Source: Bicyclus anynana (taxonomy: Eukaryota > Arthropoda > Insecta > Lepidoptera > Nymphalidae). Taken from it: a stretch of DNA of 64,000 nt. The first letter of the stretch is position 1; every line of letters begins with the position of its first letter. A model generated the notes under the pieces. The model had not been told where the DNA came from. It did not search any database and was given only the letters and a program-made list of their open reading frames with translations. The translations under genes and the position numbers were made by a program. The DNA lies in assembly GCF_947172395.1 (NCBI RefSeq), contig NC_069099.1, positions 15,753,740 to 15,817,739 on the forward strand, in the 5' to 3' direction. This document shows positions 11,642 through 24,700 of this stretch, one piece after another.

Positions 11642-14600
11642 ATGTTGAGACGAGGTAATCGTTCTTAATTAAAACTAAACAGGAAATAGTCCAAAAAATG
11701 TGTGCCAGTGCTATAGATGCTGTTCATCCGAGGTTCACTAAGAAACCAGCTCAGATTCGTAAGGGTAGAGTATCTTCATAACCATGTTAATTACTTTCAG
11801 ATAGAATTATTATCTTATGTAGGTAAACATCAAATTATCAGGAATATAAAATGTTGACCTCGAGGGTTATCTTAACAAAATAATAGATATGTAATTTGGT
11901 TCATCATCATCATTATCAGTCTATTTTAACGGTCTGTTACAGGATTAGGTCTCTCTCCTTATAGGAGAGGGCATATGGGGGCCTTTCTTTCTTCTTTTTT
12001 TTTTTTAAAGATATTTGCCATATTTTTTATAATATGACCAATATTCCCGTTCCCCTCCAACTAGTCGGGAAAGACTGTGCTAGGAGTGGGTATGACAATA
12101 GACCAACGGGGTGAGGATTGAACAACCACCCCTCGGTGATGAGTCAGACCGCTCTTACTGTTGAGCTATTGAGGCCTTATGCTTAGTCCTAGACCCACAA
12201 TGCTGCTTCCATGCTGTTTGGCGGGCTTAATCGAATGTATTGTTTAACAATCAGTTGTTAAAAATAATGACTGTGACAATTTTATCCTATTATTGTATTT
12301 TGTTGCCTACTAGTAGACACTGTGTGGTTTCACCCTCGTGGTTTCTGTTCCCGTAGGAATACAGGAATAAAATATAGCCTATAGCACTTGTGGATAGTAT
12401 AGCTTCCCAACAGTGAAAGAACTTTTCAAATTGGTTCAGTAGTTTCAGAGCCTATTAAATGCAAACAAACAACCAAATCTTTCCTCTTTATAATATTAGA
12501 AAAGATATGTTACACCATGATAATGTAGCGTTCTTTCTTATAATAAAACTGTAACAGGTCAAATTCTGTACATTGAAGATATTTTACATTGAATACCTGA
12601 TTTTTACATTGAATACCTGATTGAAAGAGAATAGTGTATGCTGAATCTGCTGTGCACGAAACAACCCTTTAAAGAAATGTATGTTAATTTGTTGAGTAAC
12701 TGTTTCATATTATTGTTGGACAAATAAAAACTTAACCCATTAATAAAAACTTTATTTATTAGTATAACATACAATATATCATCACAAATTTACGCTTACA
12801 AGTTTCTAGAACTATACCAAACTGTATAGAATTCCTGGAAATGAACTCAGTAGATACACAGTAATTAACACTGATATTATAAAAAGGAAAGATTTGTATT
12901 TGGGCCAATTAAAAAAAAATCTTTTTCAATAGAAAGCCACATTATGCGAGAGTAACTTAGGCTATATTTTATTTCAGTATTCCCACAGAAATGGGTATAC
13001 AGCACTCAGTATTTACTTTTTGGTTTGAATTCTAGGGTTTAAGATAGCGCTAGTGCAGCTGTCGGTGGGTGCGGACAAGGCGCAGAACGTGGCGGCCGCC
13101 GTGAGCGAGATCCACCGCGCCAAGCAGCAGGGCGCGCACATCGTGGCCTTGCCGGAGTGCTTCAACTCGCCTTATGGCACTAGTGAGTTTAAATTGTACC
13201 GCTTTCTTCTGTTGAAAGACGCAGACCCATGTGCTTCTGCTACATGGACTTGGAAGAATAATGATTAATGTTCAGTTGAAGACAAAGGCAATTGTCTGTT
13301 GATCTCTTTAAAGTTGAGCCGGTCTATAAACAAATGGTAGTGTCATTGAGATTATATCACACACCTGTCTCAGTCTCCTGTCGTCATGCCCTGACGTCTG
13401 ATGTCCGATTTGTATTCAGTTGTGGTCTTTTGCATGTTTGTTTGGCTACAGAGTTCTTCGCGGAGTATGCGGAAGAGGTGCCGTCGGGCGCCACGTGCCG
13501 CGCGCTGTCCCGCGCCGCTGCGGAGGCGGGCGTGTGCGTGGTGGGCGGCACCGTGCCGGAGCGCTGCGGCGGCGCGCTCTACAACACGTGCACCGTGTGG
13601 GACGGCAGCGGGAAACTGCTGGCGCAGCACAGGAAGGTGCGACAGAGTACAGTGTAGGAGTGCCGGTGGGCGGCACCGTGCCGGAGCGCTGCGGCGGCGC
13701 GCTCTACAACACGTGCACCGTGTGGGACGGCAGCGGGAAACTGCTGGCGCAGCACAGGAAGGTGCGACAGAGTACAGTGTAGGAGTGCCGGTGGGCGGCA
13801 CCGTGCCGGAGCGCTGCGGCGGCGCGCTCTACAACACGTGCACCGTGTGGGACGGCAGCGGGAAGCTGCTGGCGCAGCACAGGAAGGTGCGACAGAGTAC
13901 AGTGTAGGAGTGCCGGTGGGCGGCACCGTCCCGGAGCGTATGGTCGTAGTCATGGTCATAGATATCTTATCCAATCCGAACGTCTCTCTAAAGTCTAAAC
14001 CATGGTGAAAATCTCAAACGAGATAGTAGTTCTCTTATTCATCTAGCCCTGAGAGCCCTCTTGACATCTGCTGCGGCTCCCTCGAGGAGCTTACCGCAAA
14101 TACTAAAACTGAAATATAACCTCAGATCTATACCTCAGTCTTTTGACTTATAACTACCTTGTCAATCTACACTTCTACGATATCTACATTAGATTTGCAT
14201 GTATGTATATATATGTAACAAATAAACTCAAAACTACTAAAAAGATTTGAAGAAGATTTCTTTTACCAACAGACAGATACATTATCAGTAAGTAACTTAG
14301 GCTATATTTTATCCCTGTACTCCAACAGGACTGGAGACCATGCGAGTTTAACTGCGAGGTTCTGCTACTGGGAGATATAGGTAGCATCTGTCTTTCAAAC
14401 GCCAATGATGATGCTTTCCGCAGATGCACCTGTTCGACATAGACATTCCCAACAAGATAACGTTCAAGGAGTCGGAGGTGCTGAGCGCGGGCGACCAGAT
14501 CACCAGCTTTGAGTACCAGGGCGTCATGATCGGCGTGGGGATCTGCTACGACCTGCGCTTTTCGGAAATGGCGCACCTCATGGCCAAACAAGGTGGATAT

Positions 14601-16013
14601 TGCTTTTTATATTAGATTACCGGGACTAATGCAGGACGCCTGCGACCTCGTCCGCGTGGAAACTCTTGACAAACTTTGGACGCTAATTAGATATATTCTA
14701 TTAAATGTGGGTGTTAGTTATGTTGCGATTTTTTACTAACTACGATAAATGTCCTAGAATATTCATTAAAAGCGAATGATGTCAGGGCTATTCCTGTGTT
14801 GTTCAAAATTGAAAGCTGGTTACAAATATTGTACTTGGGATTTTAAGACACGAAATATGTATATGTTTCTTCGCCAAATATACTCAGAGGGACAATTATC
14901 CGCCCTCTTTAGTATGACGCTTGTATATTAAAGTGGGTGGATAATTGTGCCTCTTGAGTATATATAATAATCAAGGCTAATTTATAAATCAATGAGTAAT
15001 TCCAATTCCCAAGTGAGGAGATGCTAACCTAGAATATTATAATAAAAAATAATATTGACTGACAACATTCTAGCTGTGCTGCATTTTGCAATTAATGATG
15101 ACTGACTTAGCAACTATCTTAGGATCTTTAAATATTTGGGCGTTCATCAGCTAGCTTAGATACTGGTAATTTGTCTATATCTGACATTTGCTAAAAATAC
15201 GAGATTTCTAATATTGGTCAAATCCTTGTCTATTTGTCCAGGCTGTTCAATACTCATATACCCGGCTGCTTTCAACATGACGACGGGCCCCAAACATTGG
15301 GAACTGCTGGCAAAAGCGCGCGCTAACGACGAGCAACTTTGGGTGGCGCTGGTCAGCCCTGCCAGAGATACCGAGGCTGGCTACGTGGCTTGGGGTCATT
15401 CTACGCTGGTCGACCCTTGGGCCAATGTTGTGGCCAAGCTGGATGAGAAGCCTGGCACTTTGTTTGCCGATATTGGTAAGTTCTGCTAAACTGACATTCT
15501 TGTGCAGATCAAAAGGTTTCTTTCTTTCTTTCTTATATGTTCCATTTCGATCCTAATTGTAGAGTAAGAAATAAAGAAATTAAGAAATCGTAGAGCAAGA
15601 TATTGGCACTGCATACCTTGAAGAATAATGAGTCTCAACTTGATTCTAGTAATAAGAACAATGACGAACTTGTTGAAGAAGAAATGTTTAATTTGTATGT
15701 AAAGTGGATACCCTAGTTATACCCTGGGTATAGGTACTCTCTTCACCTACAACCGCAAGAAGACAGTCTTTCCAGATGTTGTTTTCCTTATAACCTACAA
15801 TGATTTATATTATGATCCGAAGTGAATAGGCATCTTCTAGCTTATAAGTTACAACATGGCTCCATTTTTGTTCTTGGAGAATGGAACCCTAATAAGCGGT
15901 TTCGTTTTTAAATTCCAGATCTAACGGTAGTAGAGGAAGTGCGCAGTCAAATACCAGTGCGTGTTCAGAGGAGGACGGACGTATATGACACCGTGCTTAA
16001 AACCAAATGCTAA
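11642..16013 (+). CDS. Nit2: Omega-amidase NIT2 (nitrilase-like, carbon-nitrogen hydrolase)
   Basis: Six exons: 11642-11654 (MLRRG start), 13036-13182, 13452-13636, 14424-14592, 15242-15475 and 15919-16013, giving 280 aa, close to the family's usual length. The nitrilase triad is complete: Glu45 (ALPECFNSPYGT), Lys115 (HRKMHLFD) and Cys156 (GVGICYDLRF). Other family blocks are VGGTVPE, YPAAFNMTTG and SPARDTEAGY. NIT2 enzymes deamidate alpha-ketoglutaramate and alpha-ketosuccinamate in cytosol and mitochondria. The first exon is the least certain: it is tiny, but its phase (G|GG) and gtaatc donor fit the next exon. The 3' part of exon 3, ending on catalytic Lys115, is tandemly repeated in the following intron (13541-13939). 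Normal splicing from the first donor at 13637 gives an intact protein. Confidence 0.9.
11995..12177 (-). mobile_element. SINE family C copy (tRNA-derived)
   Basis: On the minus strand it begins with a tRNA-like head GCCTCAATAGCTCAACAGTA, then a B-box-like region and a body containing CTAGTTGGAGGGGAACGGG, ending in AAAGA. It lies in NIT2 intron 1. Confidence 0.65.
12300..12510 (+). repeat. Interspersed repeat, TATAATATTAG-tailed family
   Basis: It contains the family blocks GTTCCCGTAGGAATAC, TAAAATATAGCCTATAGCAC, AGTAGTTTCAGAGCCTATT and a TATAATATTAGAAAAG tail. Probably a non-autonomous or 5'-truncated retroelement end. Confidence 0.6.
13541..13939 (+). repeat. 125-bp tandem repeat made from NIT2 exon 3
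   Basis: Units start at 13541, 13666, 13791 and 13916: three full units and a 24-bp partial one. Each full unit has the last 96 nt of exon 3, the donor GTGCGA and 29 nt of intron. Copies 1 and 2 look identical, copy 3 differs by one base (AAACTG to AAGCTG), and the partial copy has a further substitution. Read-through from copy 1 meets a TAG in the intronic part, and 250 extra bases would shift the frame, so only the first donor gives a normal product. Confidence 0.95.
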
Positions 16014-16814
16014 CTGTGCCCAGTGTTTACGATTAAATATGGCTCCCGAGCTAGGAGCAAATTTCAGGGATGATACAAACCTGGACCAAAACTTATACAA
16101 TTCTAGGCAGTGTTATCCTATGCAGTTTAGAAATAGACAGCTGCGCAAAGTCAAAATTCATTTATTTCAATTAGGCTTAGTTTACAAGTACTTTTGAAAG
16201 GTCAAGATGATGTCATAATTAAATTTAATGGTAGTAATAATAGTCGAAAACTTAAAACTAAACTTACGAAAAGCTAAAACAAAAAGCTTTTTTGTACTCC
16301 AATTTCGTAATGTAGTCAATATAAAACTTCGAAACTATATCACAAAGCTATTAATTTCCTACAGGTCGTTTGGTAATGTTCACCACGGGTGAACTGTGCT
16401 ACAATGTTTTTTTTTTTTAATTTTTAATAGTTATATAGCATTGGCTACAAAAATTCAGGCTTCCTTATAGGAGACAAAATCTAGGAGACCACGCTGAGAC
16501 TAAATTGAGGAGGCTTTGCGCAGCGTCAATTCTATATTCTTTACCAAGTTTTGTTATTTCTTTTATCATGGTTGTCGAACAAGTATTGTATGTCACTGCA
16601 CGTAATCAGCAATTATAGCACTTGTGCTTTAAAAATCATTCATACAATGGCCTCCATTACATGACAGTGCCATAAATAACATTTTTTTTAAAATTACTGA
16701 ATAAAAGTTTTATACCATTATCTAAAGAAAACGATGTTGCCTTTTTTCACATATCTTCATGAGATCAGCTGACGCTCATTCCATTACTATGTTTGAGCTG
16801 ATAATTTTTTTTTT

Positions 16815-16868
16815 GTGCAAGATATAATATGGTCAATATTTTTAAATTGACCATATTATATCTTGCAC
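16815..16868. repeat. Perfect 23-bp-arm hairpin
   Basis: Arms 16815-16837 and 16846-16868 around an 8-nt AT loop. The arm begins GTGCAAGATATAATATGGTC. It could be a MITE core or a transcribed stem-loop between two gene ends. Confidence 0.85.
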
Positions 16869-18002
16869 AAAATGAAATTACTGATTTGTTTTTACTTTGA
16901 GAAGCTTCTCATCAACCTAACATCAAAATCGTAGCTGACTATTCTTAATTTGCAAACAACACTGTTAAGTAATTGCACAGTTTTTGGGCCTGAAGGAAAT
17001 AACTGAAGATATTTGTTCCTGGCTTGGAGACTAATAATACTAGAACAGAATCAATTAAGTGATCATTTGTCAATAGCTAAAAGTTATGTTGTTTATATAA
17101 TTGTCGTATGTATTTAAAATATTATACATATACTCTTTTATAGTAGAAACACTCTGAAATTATTCAATTAATACTCTAAATGTTTTTATCAATAGCATAT
17201 TTATTGAAATATGTTGGTGTTTTTAATTTATTGCTTAAAACTTTTCGGAAATGTAGGTATTTTAAAATTAACGTAGGTCATAGGTGCTATTTGTGGTATC
17301 TATGTACATTTTAAAATATTTTTAGAGATATTTTTTTTCTTTCACTAATTTTTTTTTTACTATTTTACTTCGTTGTTAATGTTTAATTTTTACACAATGA
17401 GGAATTTATGTTGCTAAACACCGCCTATTTTATAAATATCTAAATACAAGCACGCACTACAAGTTTGCCGCCGCGTAAAAGGCGGTAGAGTCGCTCTACA
17501 ATATAGTACCAAAGAGTTCAATTGCAAACGGCGAACTAGTAATGCTTGCTTGGCCTAAGGTAGGTTTTTAAATGATGTAAATCAATGAAAACTCATTAAA
17601 TATTATTATTTTAATAAAAAACTCAATATTTTTTTACCATTACATTACATATTATTGCCTAAGTAAATTATTATTGCCTGGCAACACTCATACTTCGGGC
17701 GTGTATTGTCTATGGATAAATGTAAAGCTTGACCAGTTGGCTCAAAAGGGCTAGAACTCACAGCTGTAAAAGCAGATAGTGACCTAACCAGAAATTAAAA
17801 AAATGAAAGCAGCCTTGGAAGAGATTAGTTCCTTTTTTATCCGCAACATGGTGCAGATTTGTATTTTTCTGGTCAGGTTGTTGTAATTCGTCACTTCCGA
17901 TGAAATGTTTTACAGAGGTTTTTGTTACAGTTCATCCGGGAATGTACTACTACCGTCACACTTTTTTTCTCTAAACAGCATTGCTGTGTGCCTGTTTGCA
18001 GG

Positions 18003-18305
18003 GTGTATCATTCAAATAATGAGTCACTACATCGTATTTTCAACTAAATGACTTATGTATCTTCATTTTACGTAAAGTAACAGTATTATTAAAGTGGCAT
18101 TAACAGTTAGTAAGATTAATTTCAACGAAAAACCGTTATTTACGTATTTTCATTGAAATAACCGTGTTAGATGATCGTTAAATCAAAAACATCGCTGCCA
18201 TTTGATGTAAAATGACGTAGTCAAGATAATTTCGTTGAAATAACTGTTAGATAATCACAATTACGATGAAAAACGATGTAGTGACTTATTATTTGAATGG
18301 TACAC
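18003..18305. mobile_element. MITE with about 42-bp inverted ends
   Basis: The left end starts GTGTATCATTCAAATAATGA. The right end is its near-perfect inverse, finishing at 18305. No open frame inside. Confidence 0.7.
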
Positions 18306-18711
18306 TGAGTTACATAATAACTCTACTGAAGGGTTTAATTGCTTAATACGTCTCAGGTTGATACACTTTATAAGACGTATGTTTTGCATACTCTGCGAAC
18401 TTAGATGTAATAAAAAGCCCGGATACCGTCTCCTGAACTAAATAGTGACGCACCTCAATGATGCCAGTTCGCATATATACGCCGGACACGCATGCAGATT
18501 ATTATTATCTGGCAATACACTTCACACTTCATTAAGGTTCTTCGGTTGTTTGACAGGTACCGTCTGCCTATTTTATAAGTCTATGCCTCCGAAGTGCTCT
18601 GTTTATAGGTGATAGTCAGTTACTACAAAAATATGTCCCAGGCAAAAATAATTTACAAATTATTATAAATGTTAAAATGTAAAACTTTGAGATATATTTT
18701 GTTAAATGTTG

Positions 18712-18717
18712 TTTATT
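18712..18717 (-). promoter_or_regulatory. Polyadenylation signal of the oxidase gene
   Basis: AATAAA on the minus strand, 14 nt after the TAA stop of the D-amino-acid oxidase gene, so the 3' UTR would be very short if it is used. Confidence 0.45.
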
Positions 18718-18730
18718 ATATACATTGTAC

Positions 18731-21700
18731 TTATAGTTTTGATGTTTCTTTTTTCCCCCGGTTTTTGTGTGCGTCGAATATTTGCAAAACATCGGAAGCG
18801 CAGCCCCAGAAGAGTGTGAGACCACTGCCACCTAAAAAAAAAATTATAACTTACTAGCTGACGCCGTGCGGTTTTATCCGCGTGGTTCCCGTTCTCGTAG
18901 GATTTCGAATAAAATATAACCTATAGCCTTCCTCGATAAATGAGCTATCTAACACTGAAATCATTTTTCAAATCGGATCAGTAGTTCCTGAGATTAGCGC
19001 GTTCAAACAAACAAACGAACTTCAGCTTTATAATATTAGTATAGACTAGCAGACGCCGCACGGTTTCACCCGTATAGTTCCCGTTCCCGTAGGAACTAGG
19101 AATACGGGGATAAAATATAGCATATAGCACCCGGAGAAAGTGTAGGTAACTTAACAACAGTGAAAGAATTTTTCAAATCGGTTCAGTTGTATCGAAGCCT
19201 ATATACAATGCAAACAAGCAAACAATCCAATCAAATCTATCATCTTTACTATATTAGTATAGAAGAAGGTATAGATAAAACCTCATTAAATCAGAAGGTT
19301 GTAAAACAGGTTGATCGTTTGTATGGATTGTCCTTCATTTTTCAAATTACATTTGAAGTTAAAGTTTTTTAATATAACTCGTTCATGTTTCGAGTTGCCT
19401 ACGTAAGATTTTGTAATATGATCAGTGGGCTGTTTGTTATAAAACATGCGAAAGGGACGGGGTGAAAAAGGGGTTGAATGTTTACATCGAGTTTTACGCG
19501 GACGAAGTCACAGGTATCCACTAGTTATAAACAAAAGTCATTATAGCTTGGCAAATTCTTTCGTAGCGCAGGCCGGGGGGAGTGTAGCGATGAATGAAAA
19601 ACCCACGACTGATGCACCTCACTTCCCCGCACGCATTATTTCACACCCGCGCAGTCTTTCCCCCCGTCGCCCGCATATCAAGCTATAGTAAAACATATTG
19701 TAAGTACCATGTCCATAGTTGTGTATGTACAGTTTCCCGCGTCTCTGCTCGCCCTCCAGCCGCACTCGCTCGCGCCCCGGTCGCAGCCCCACCCACTCGC
19801 CGAGCAACTTTGCATTCTGTAAAACATGTTTTATTGATGATAATAATAATAATAATTCATTTATTCATGAGAAAGTACAGAAGGTTTACAGAACAAGCTA
19901 TAGACATACATACTTTCTACCTTGACAGGTGTCCCAGGCAAAGATTTTATACTATTAGACATGTCACTAGCGCGTCGAAACTGAGGCGAACAAAAGTGGC
20001 TAATTGTCTTCATTTAAGTTATTTAAACAAATAATACCTAAATATTGTCTACAATGTCGAGATACTTTTTGCGGTGAATTTGTAGGCACTTAACATATCT
20101 AATACAGTTTGTTTCATGTAGGATGGTGCGGGTGACAGTTCGTTTCACTCTTGAAAGTTTGCCGGGATTCACGATAATAGTATACGTTTTATGAACGTGA
20201 TACAGTCGACTGTCACCGTACCTATGCTATCTGAAAAACACTTTAGTATAAAATCGTTGGCCCCAAGGCATTTTATAATCAACACTCCGGATAATTGAAA
20301 TGAAAAATACCTACAATATATAATATTATATAACGTAACGTTATATTAGAATTTTGGTCTAAGATTTGGCATTAGAGTTTTTTTTTATTCTTTACAAGTT
20401 AGCCCTTAATCTCACCTGATGGTAGGTAAGTGATGATGCAATCTAAGATGGAAGCGGACTAACTTGTCAGGAGGAGGATGAAATCCAAACGCCTTTCGGT
20501 TTTTACACGACATCGTACCGGTTACTAAATCGCTTGGCGGTACGTCTTTGTCGGTAGAGTGGTAACTAGCCATGGCCGAAGCCTCCCACCAGCCAAACCT
20601 GGACGTATTAAAAAAACCTCAATCGGACCACCTCCATCTTGTGAATCCACCGCGGATACCACTGCGCCTCGAAGATCCTTTAAAATATATAATATAGGTA
20701 CCCTCATCTGTTACGATAGTCAAATGAGTAAGGATTTAGTTTCCAATAGAAAAATCCTAAAGTATCCATTTTGCCTTTTATTGAACTTTTTCCTTAATAG
20801 GCTTCAATTCCCCCCGTCTCCCGTATATCACGTACCTTCAACCCCGGCATCAGCTCGGCGCAGCCGTTGAGAACGAAGTCTGTGTCCTCGTCGACAATAT
20901 TCTTGTTGAAATCGTTGATCTGATGTGTGCCGCCCAACACGCAGTTATAAGCACTGGCAATATTACTTGTTATTTAGGACTACCTTCTCTATGCTCTATG
21001 CCATAGAGAAGAGAGAAGAGAAGAGAATCGACGACAGGCCCAGCTTTACCATAGAGTCTATGGTAAAGCTGGGCCTGTCGTCGATTCTCTTTCTACGATC
21101 GCAAACGCTTCGATAAATGGAAATGACACGTGATCAAGTTATCGATTGGATCTGTCATCCCCGTACATTTTGTTAGTTTTCCAAGAGTTAGCGTTTGTAG
21201 AAAGAGCCCTTTGTTTTTCAACAGAAGTCGGTTCGATTCCCAGCTCGGATCAATTTATCTAAACTAATATTTTATAGAGAAAAGATTTGATTGTTTATTT
21301 GTTTACATTGAATAGGCTCTGAAACTACTAAACCGATTTGAAAAAATCTTTTACTGTTGGGAAGCTATACTATCCCCGAGTGCTATAGGCTATATTTTGT
21401 CCCCGTATTCCTACGAGAATGGAAACCAAACCGGCATGGTTACTATAGCTTGACAACTTCGTTCATAACACTCCCGATGTTTCGCGCGGGGCGAGGGGCG
21501 TGTAGCGATGAATGAAAAACCCACGACTGATGCACGTCACTTCCCCGCACGCACGATTTCCCACCCGCGCAGTCTTTCCCCCCGTCGCCCGCATATCGTG
21601 GGACTGTTATCAACGGACTTGACTATAAGCTTTGGCCATGCCATGACTAGTTAAATCCTTTTGTAAACTATAAATTTGTAATTAAATCTTTATCTATATT

Positions 21701-24700
21701 AATATTATAAAGCTGAAGAATTTGTTTGTTTGTTTGATTGAATGCGCTAACCTCAGGAACTACTGGTCCGATTTGAAAAATTATTTCAGTCTTAGATAGC
21801 CCATTTATCGAGGAAGGCTATATATTATCCCCGTATTCCTACGGGAACGGGAACCACGCGGGTGAAAGCGCGCGGCGTCTTCTAGTCATTTCTAAAACAG
21901 GGGTCTATTATGTTCGAAGTTTTGCAAACACTGTGCAATTGGATTCCTGCTTATAATGACCCTACGTACGGAACTCTCGATGGGCGAGACCGACTCGCAC
22001 TTGTCCGGTTCTTTTATTAAGAAAACTTGCATACAACTTACTTTGGCAAAATATAATTTCCGGAGTCTTCGTCTATCAGAGCATTGGTAACCCATGGCGC
22101 TATCACCTGGAAAATACAATAACACTCTGTTTTTTCTGTTAACGGTCTTCTAGACGGTCAGGCCTCCTACTTTTAGGAGAGGGGATCTGGAGCTTAGCAC
22201 CACCACGCTCTTTCAATGCGGGTCGGCAAACTTGGGAGATACCTCAGGGAAATGTTCACCAGCCAATACAATGTCGGCCCCGGGAACCCAAGTATGTCCC
22301 CATATAAAAGTAAATGGAGATGATAATATGATGTATAAATAAGGATCTGGTTAAATAATTGGCCTAATAAGAGTACGTATCTTGAAGAAAACAACATTTA
22401 TCTCAAAAAGTTCGCCGGTGAACCAAAGCGGCGAAGTAACATTTGAAGCTGTATTATTTTTTCTGTAACCAACAAGCTGAACAAACAAACCAATTATAAG
22501 TCTTCAAAAATGTCGTAGGTAATACTCATGGCTGTATGGTCAACGATCTTTGCTTGTCCCGCTGGGGATTAAGGATGAATTAAAAATGTTGTAGTGTAGT
22601 GATGCAAGTAGTGATCCCAATATTATTAGTAGAATTATCAAGATTTTTTAGTAAATTGCCGGGCCGATAGGGTAGGTCAGGACCGAGGTTGGGCATTTTC
22701 ATTAAAAATCAAATTGTTAATGACTAGCTGACGCTGCGCGGTTTCACCCGCGTGGTTGCCGTTCCCGTAGCACGGTAATACGGAGATAATATATAGCCTA
22801 TAGCCTTCCTCAATCAATTAGCTATCTAACACTGAAAGAATTTTTAAAATCGGACCAGTAGTTCCTGAAATTTGCGCGTTCAATCAAACAAACAAACAAA
22901 CTCTTCAGCTTCCTAATATTAGTATAGATAACAACATTCGACCTTGGCTACTCAATAACTTTAATACGACTTAACGATTTCATTCATCTTTGCTTTTCAT
23001 GCTTTCTATTTATATTTTCTAGAAGGTTCTTACGGGAATAAAAATTAAATACGTCGCCCAGAAAATTTGAAAATTTCGGAAAACTCAACGTTTATTGTTT
23101 GTTGTGTGTGTTACTCTATAGCGGAGTGACTCAACGGTTGAATGGATTTGTATGAATTGACACCATTACAGATAAAATTCTGCTAAAGCACATAAGTAGG
23201 CTTCTTCATATCCAGATATTCACACGGGAATGACATTCTACGAGCACAAAACAGCGAATTAAAATTGAAAAAAATACGAACCCGCGCTATTTGACCTCTT
23301 ATGGGTATAACCTTGTCATCAGGCACCACGTGCCTGGCGCCTAGCCCCAGACAGTTGACCACGACGTCGAAGTCATCAAGTATCTCATCATGTAGCGATA
23401 CTATCCTATGCTGAAGCGTTTGACCGTTGGCCGCCTTGAACCGTTGGTATAAATGTGCTAGCATCGCTGGTGGGTACACCATGAATGTTGTGAATGTACG
23501 ACCGGCTCTGAAATTGGAATTATTAATACTTATTTAATTCAGTGACGTAACTAGAAGAACTGATGACCCCCTCCGACCCATTGAATTACTATGTACTACG
23601 CAGTATATAATAATTCAATGCTCCGACCCCAAAAGCTGTGAGCTTAGACTGCATTAGACTTGAAAAACAGCGTGATCTGAAAACACGCGACAAATTGAAA
23701 AAATCTGCATGTAGTCTCACTAAATTATTTGTAGCCTCAATCAGTTGAGAAAAAAAAAAGATTCACATACATAGCTAGTAGGCAAAAAAACTCAAACTCA
23801 ACAGCGCACTCAAAAGCGACCAGTCTTCGCAGTAGCAGAGCATATACGGTGCGCCCATGTTTTGTATGATTATTAAATAATTAAAGAGAATTTTTAAAGT
23901 TCTTAATACTTTATGTATTATATTTACACGCAGATTACATATAGAACAGCCCACAACTCGCCGGCGTCTATACAACTCGTACATGGGCAGCAGGCATATG
24001 TCCAATCTACATACAAATGCTTACTCGCATTATCTGACAGAGTAGGTACCTATACCTAGCTACAGGCTACATTATAATCGAGTTCTCCAGATGGCTAATG
24101 GCCAATTCGTGGTACCCAAGCACGCAGTGCGCCCACCGCGTCGTTTAAGCTGCTCGTATATCGACAGGAGACACATATTGTGGGCGCCTGTCCAACAAAG
24201 TTACAAATGCTTACACGTATCTGACAGAGTACAGTGCGCTCAAGTACTCCAGCTGGCTGGCTTCTAACTCGCGGTAGCCGAGCACGCGGCGCGCCCACGA
24301 CGCATCGGGCAGCGTACGGTGGTGCCTGTACAGCTCGTACATGGGCAGAAGGCACAGGTCGTGGGCGCCTGTCCGCCAGCGCCCGAGGAGGTACTCGTAT
24401 GTATCGCCGCCCCATTTGCTGGGAAAACCATTGGTCTAAGCATAGAAATAGAAATGTAGTTTCTTGTTCTGTGGGTCTAACACTAACAGTGGAATTTATA
24501 GACGTTGCAGGGGCACCCCTAGGAGACCATTCACGCGCTGAGCGTCAAATTTTCAAACGCATAGAGTTTAAATTCGAAACTCAAAGGGTGAACAATCCCC
24601 TGAGGGCACCCCCACAACGTCTATGAATTCCACTGTAAGTTAGCATGTGATGTCCGGATCTACGTCTGTTTGTTTTTTATATTTAAGCTTTTCGTTGATC

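Larger units (their letters stand above)
16014..18730. other. Intergenic spacer, NIT2 to oxidase (tail to tail)
   Basis: AT-rich. No exon seen. It contains the hairpin 16815-16868, the MITE 18003-18305 and short A/T runs. The 3' UTRs of both flanking genes must end here; a candidate NIT2 AATAAA is at 16700-16705. Confidence 0.6.

Noticed and set aside
13401..13974. Long ORFs on both strands over the NIT2 repeat
   Set aside because: GC-rich tandem DNA keeps several frames open. Only the exon 3 frame has family similarity.
24217..24220. Oxidase exon 3 donor at 24216 (GTGTAA)
   Set aside because: The phase would not fit the next exon. Donor at 24214 (GTAAGC) gives a continuous frame.
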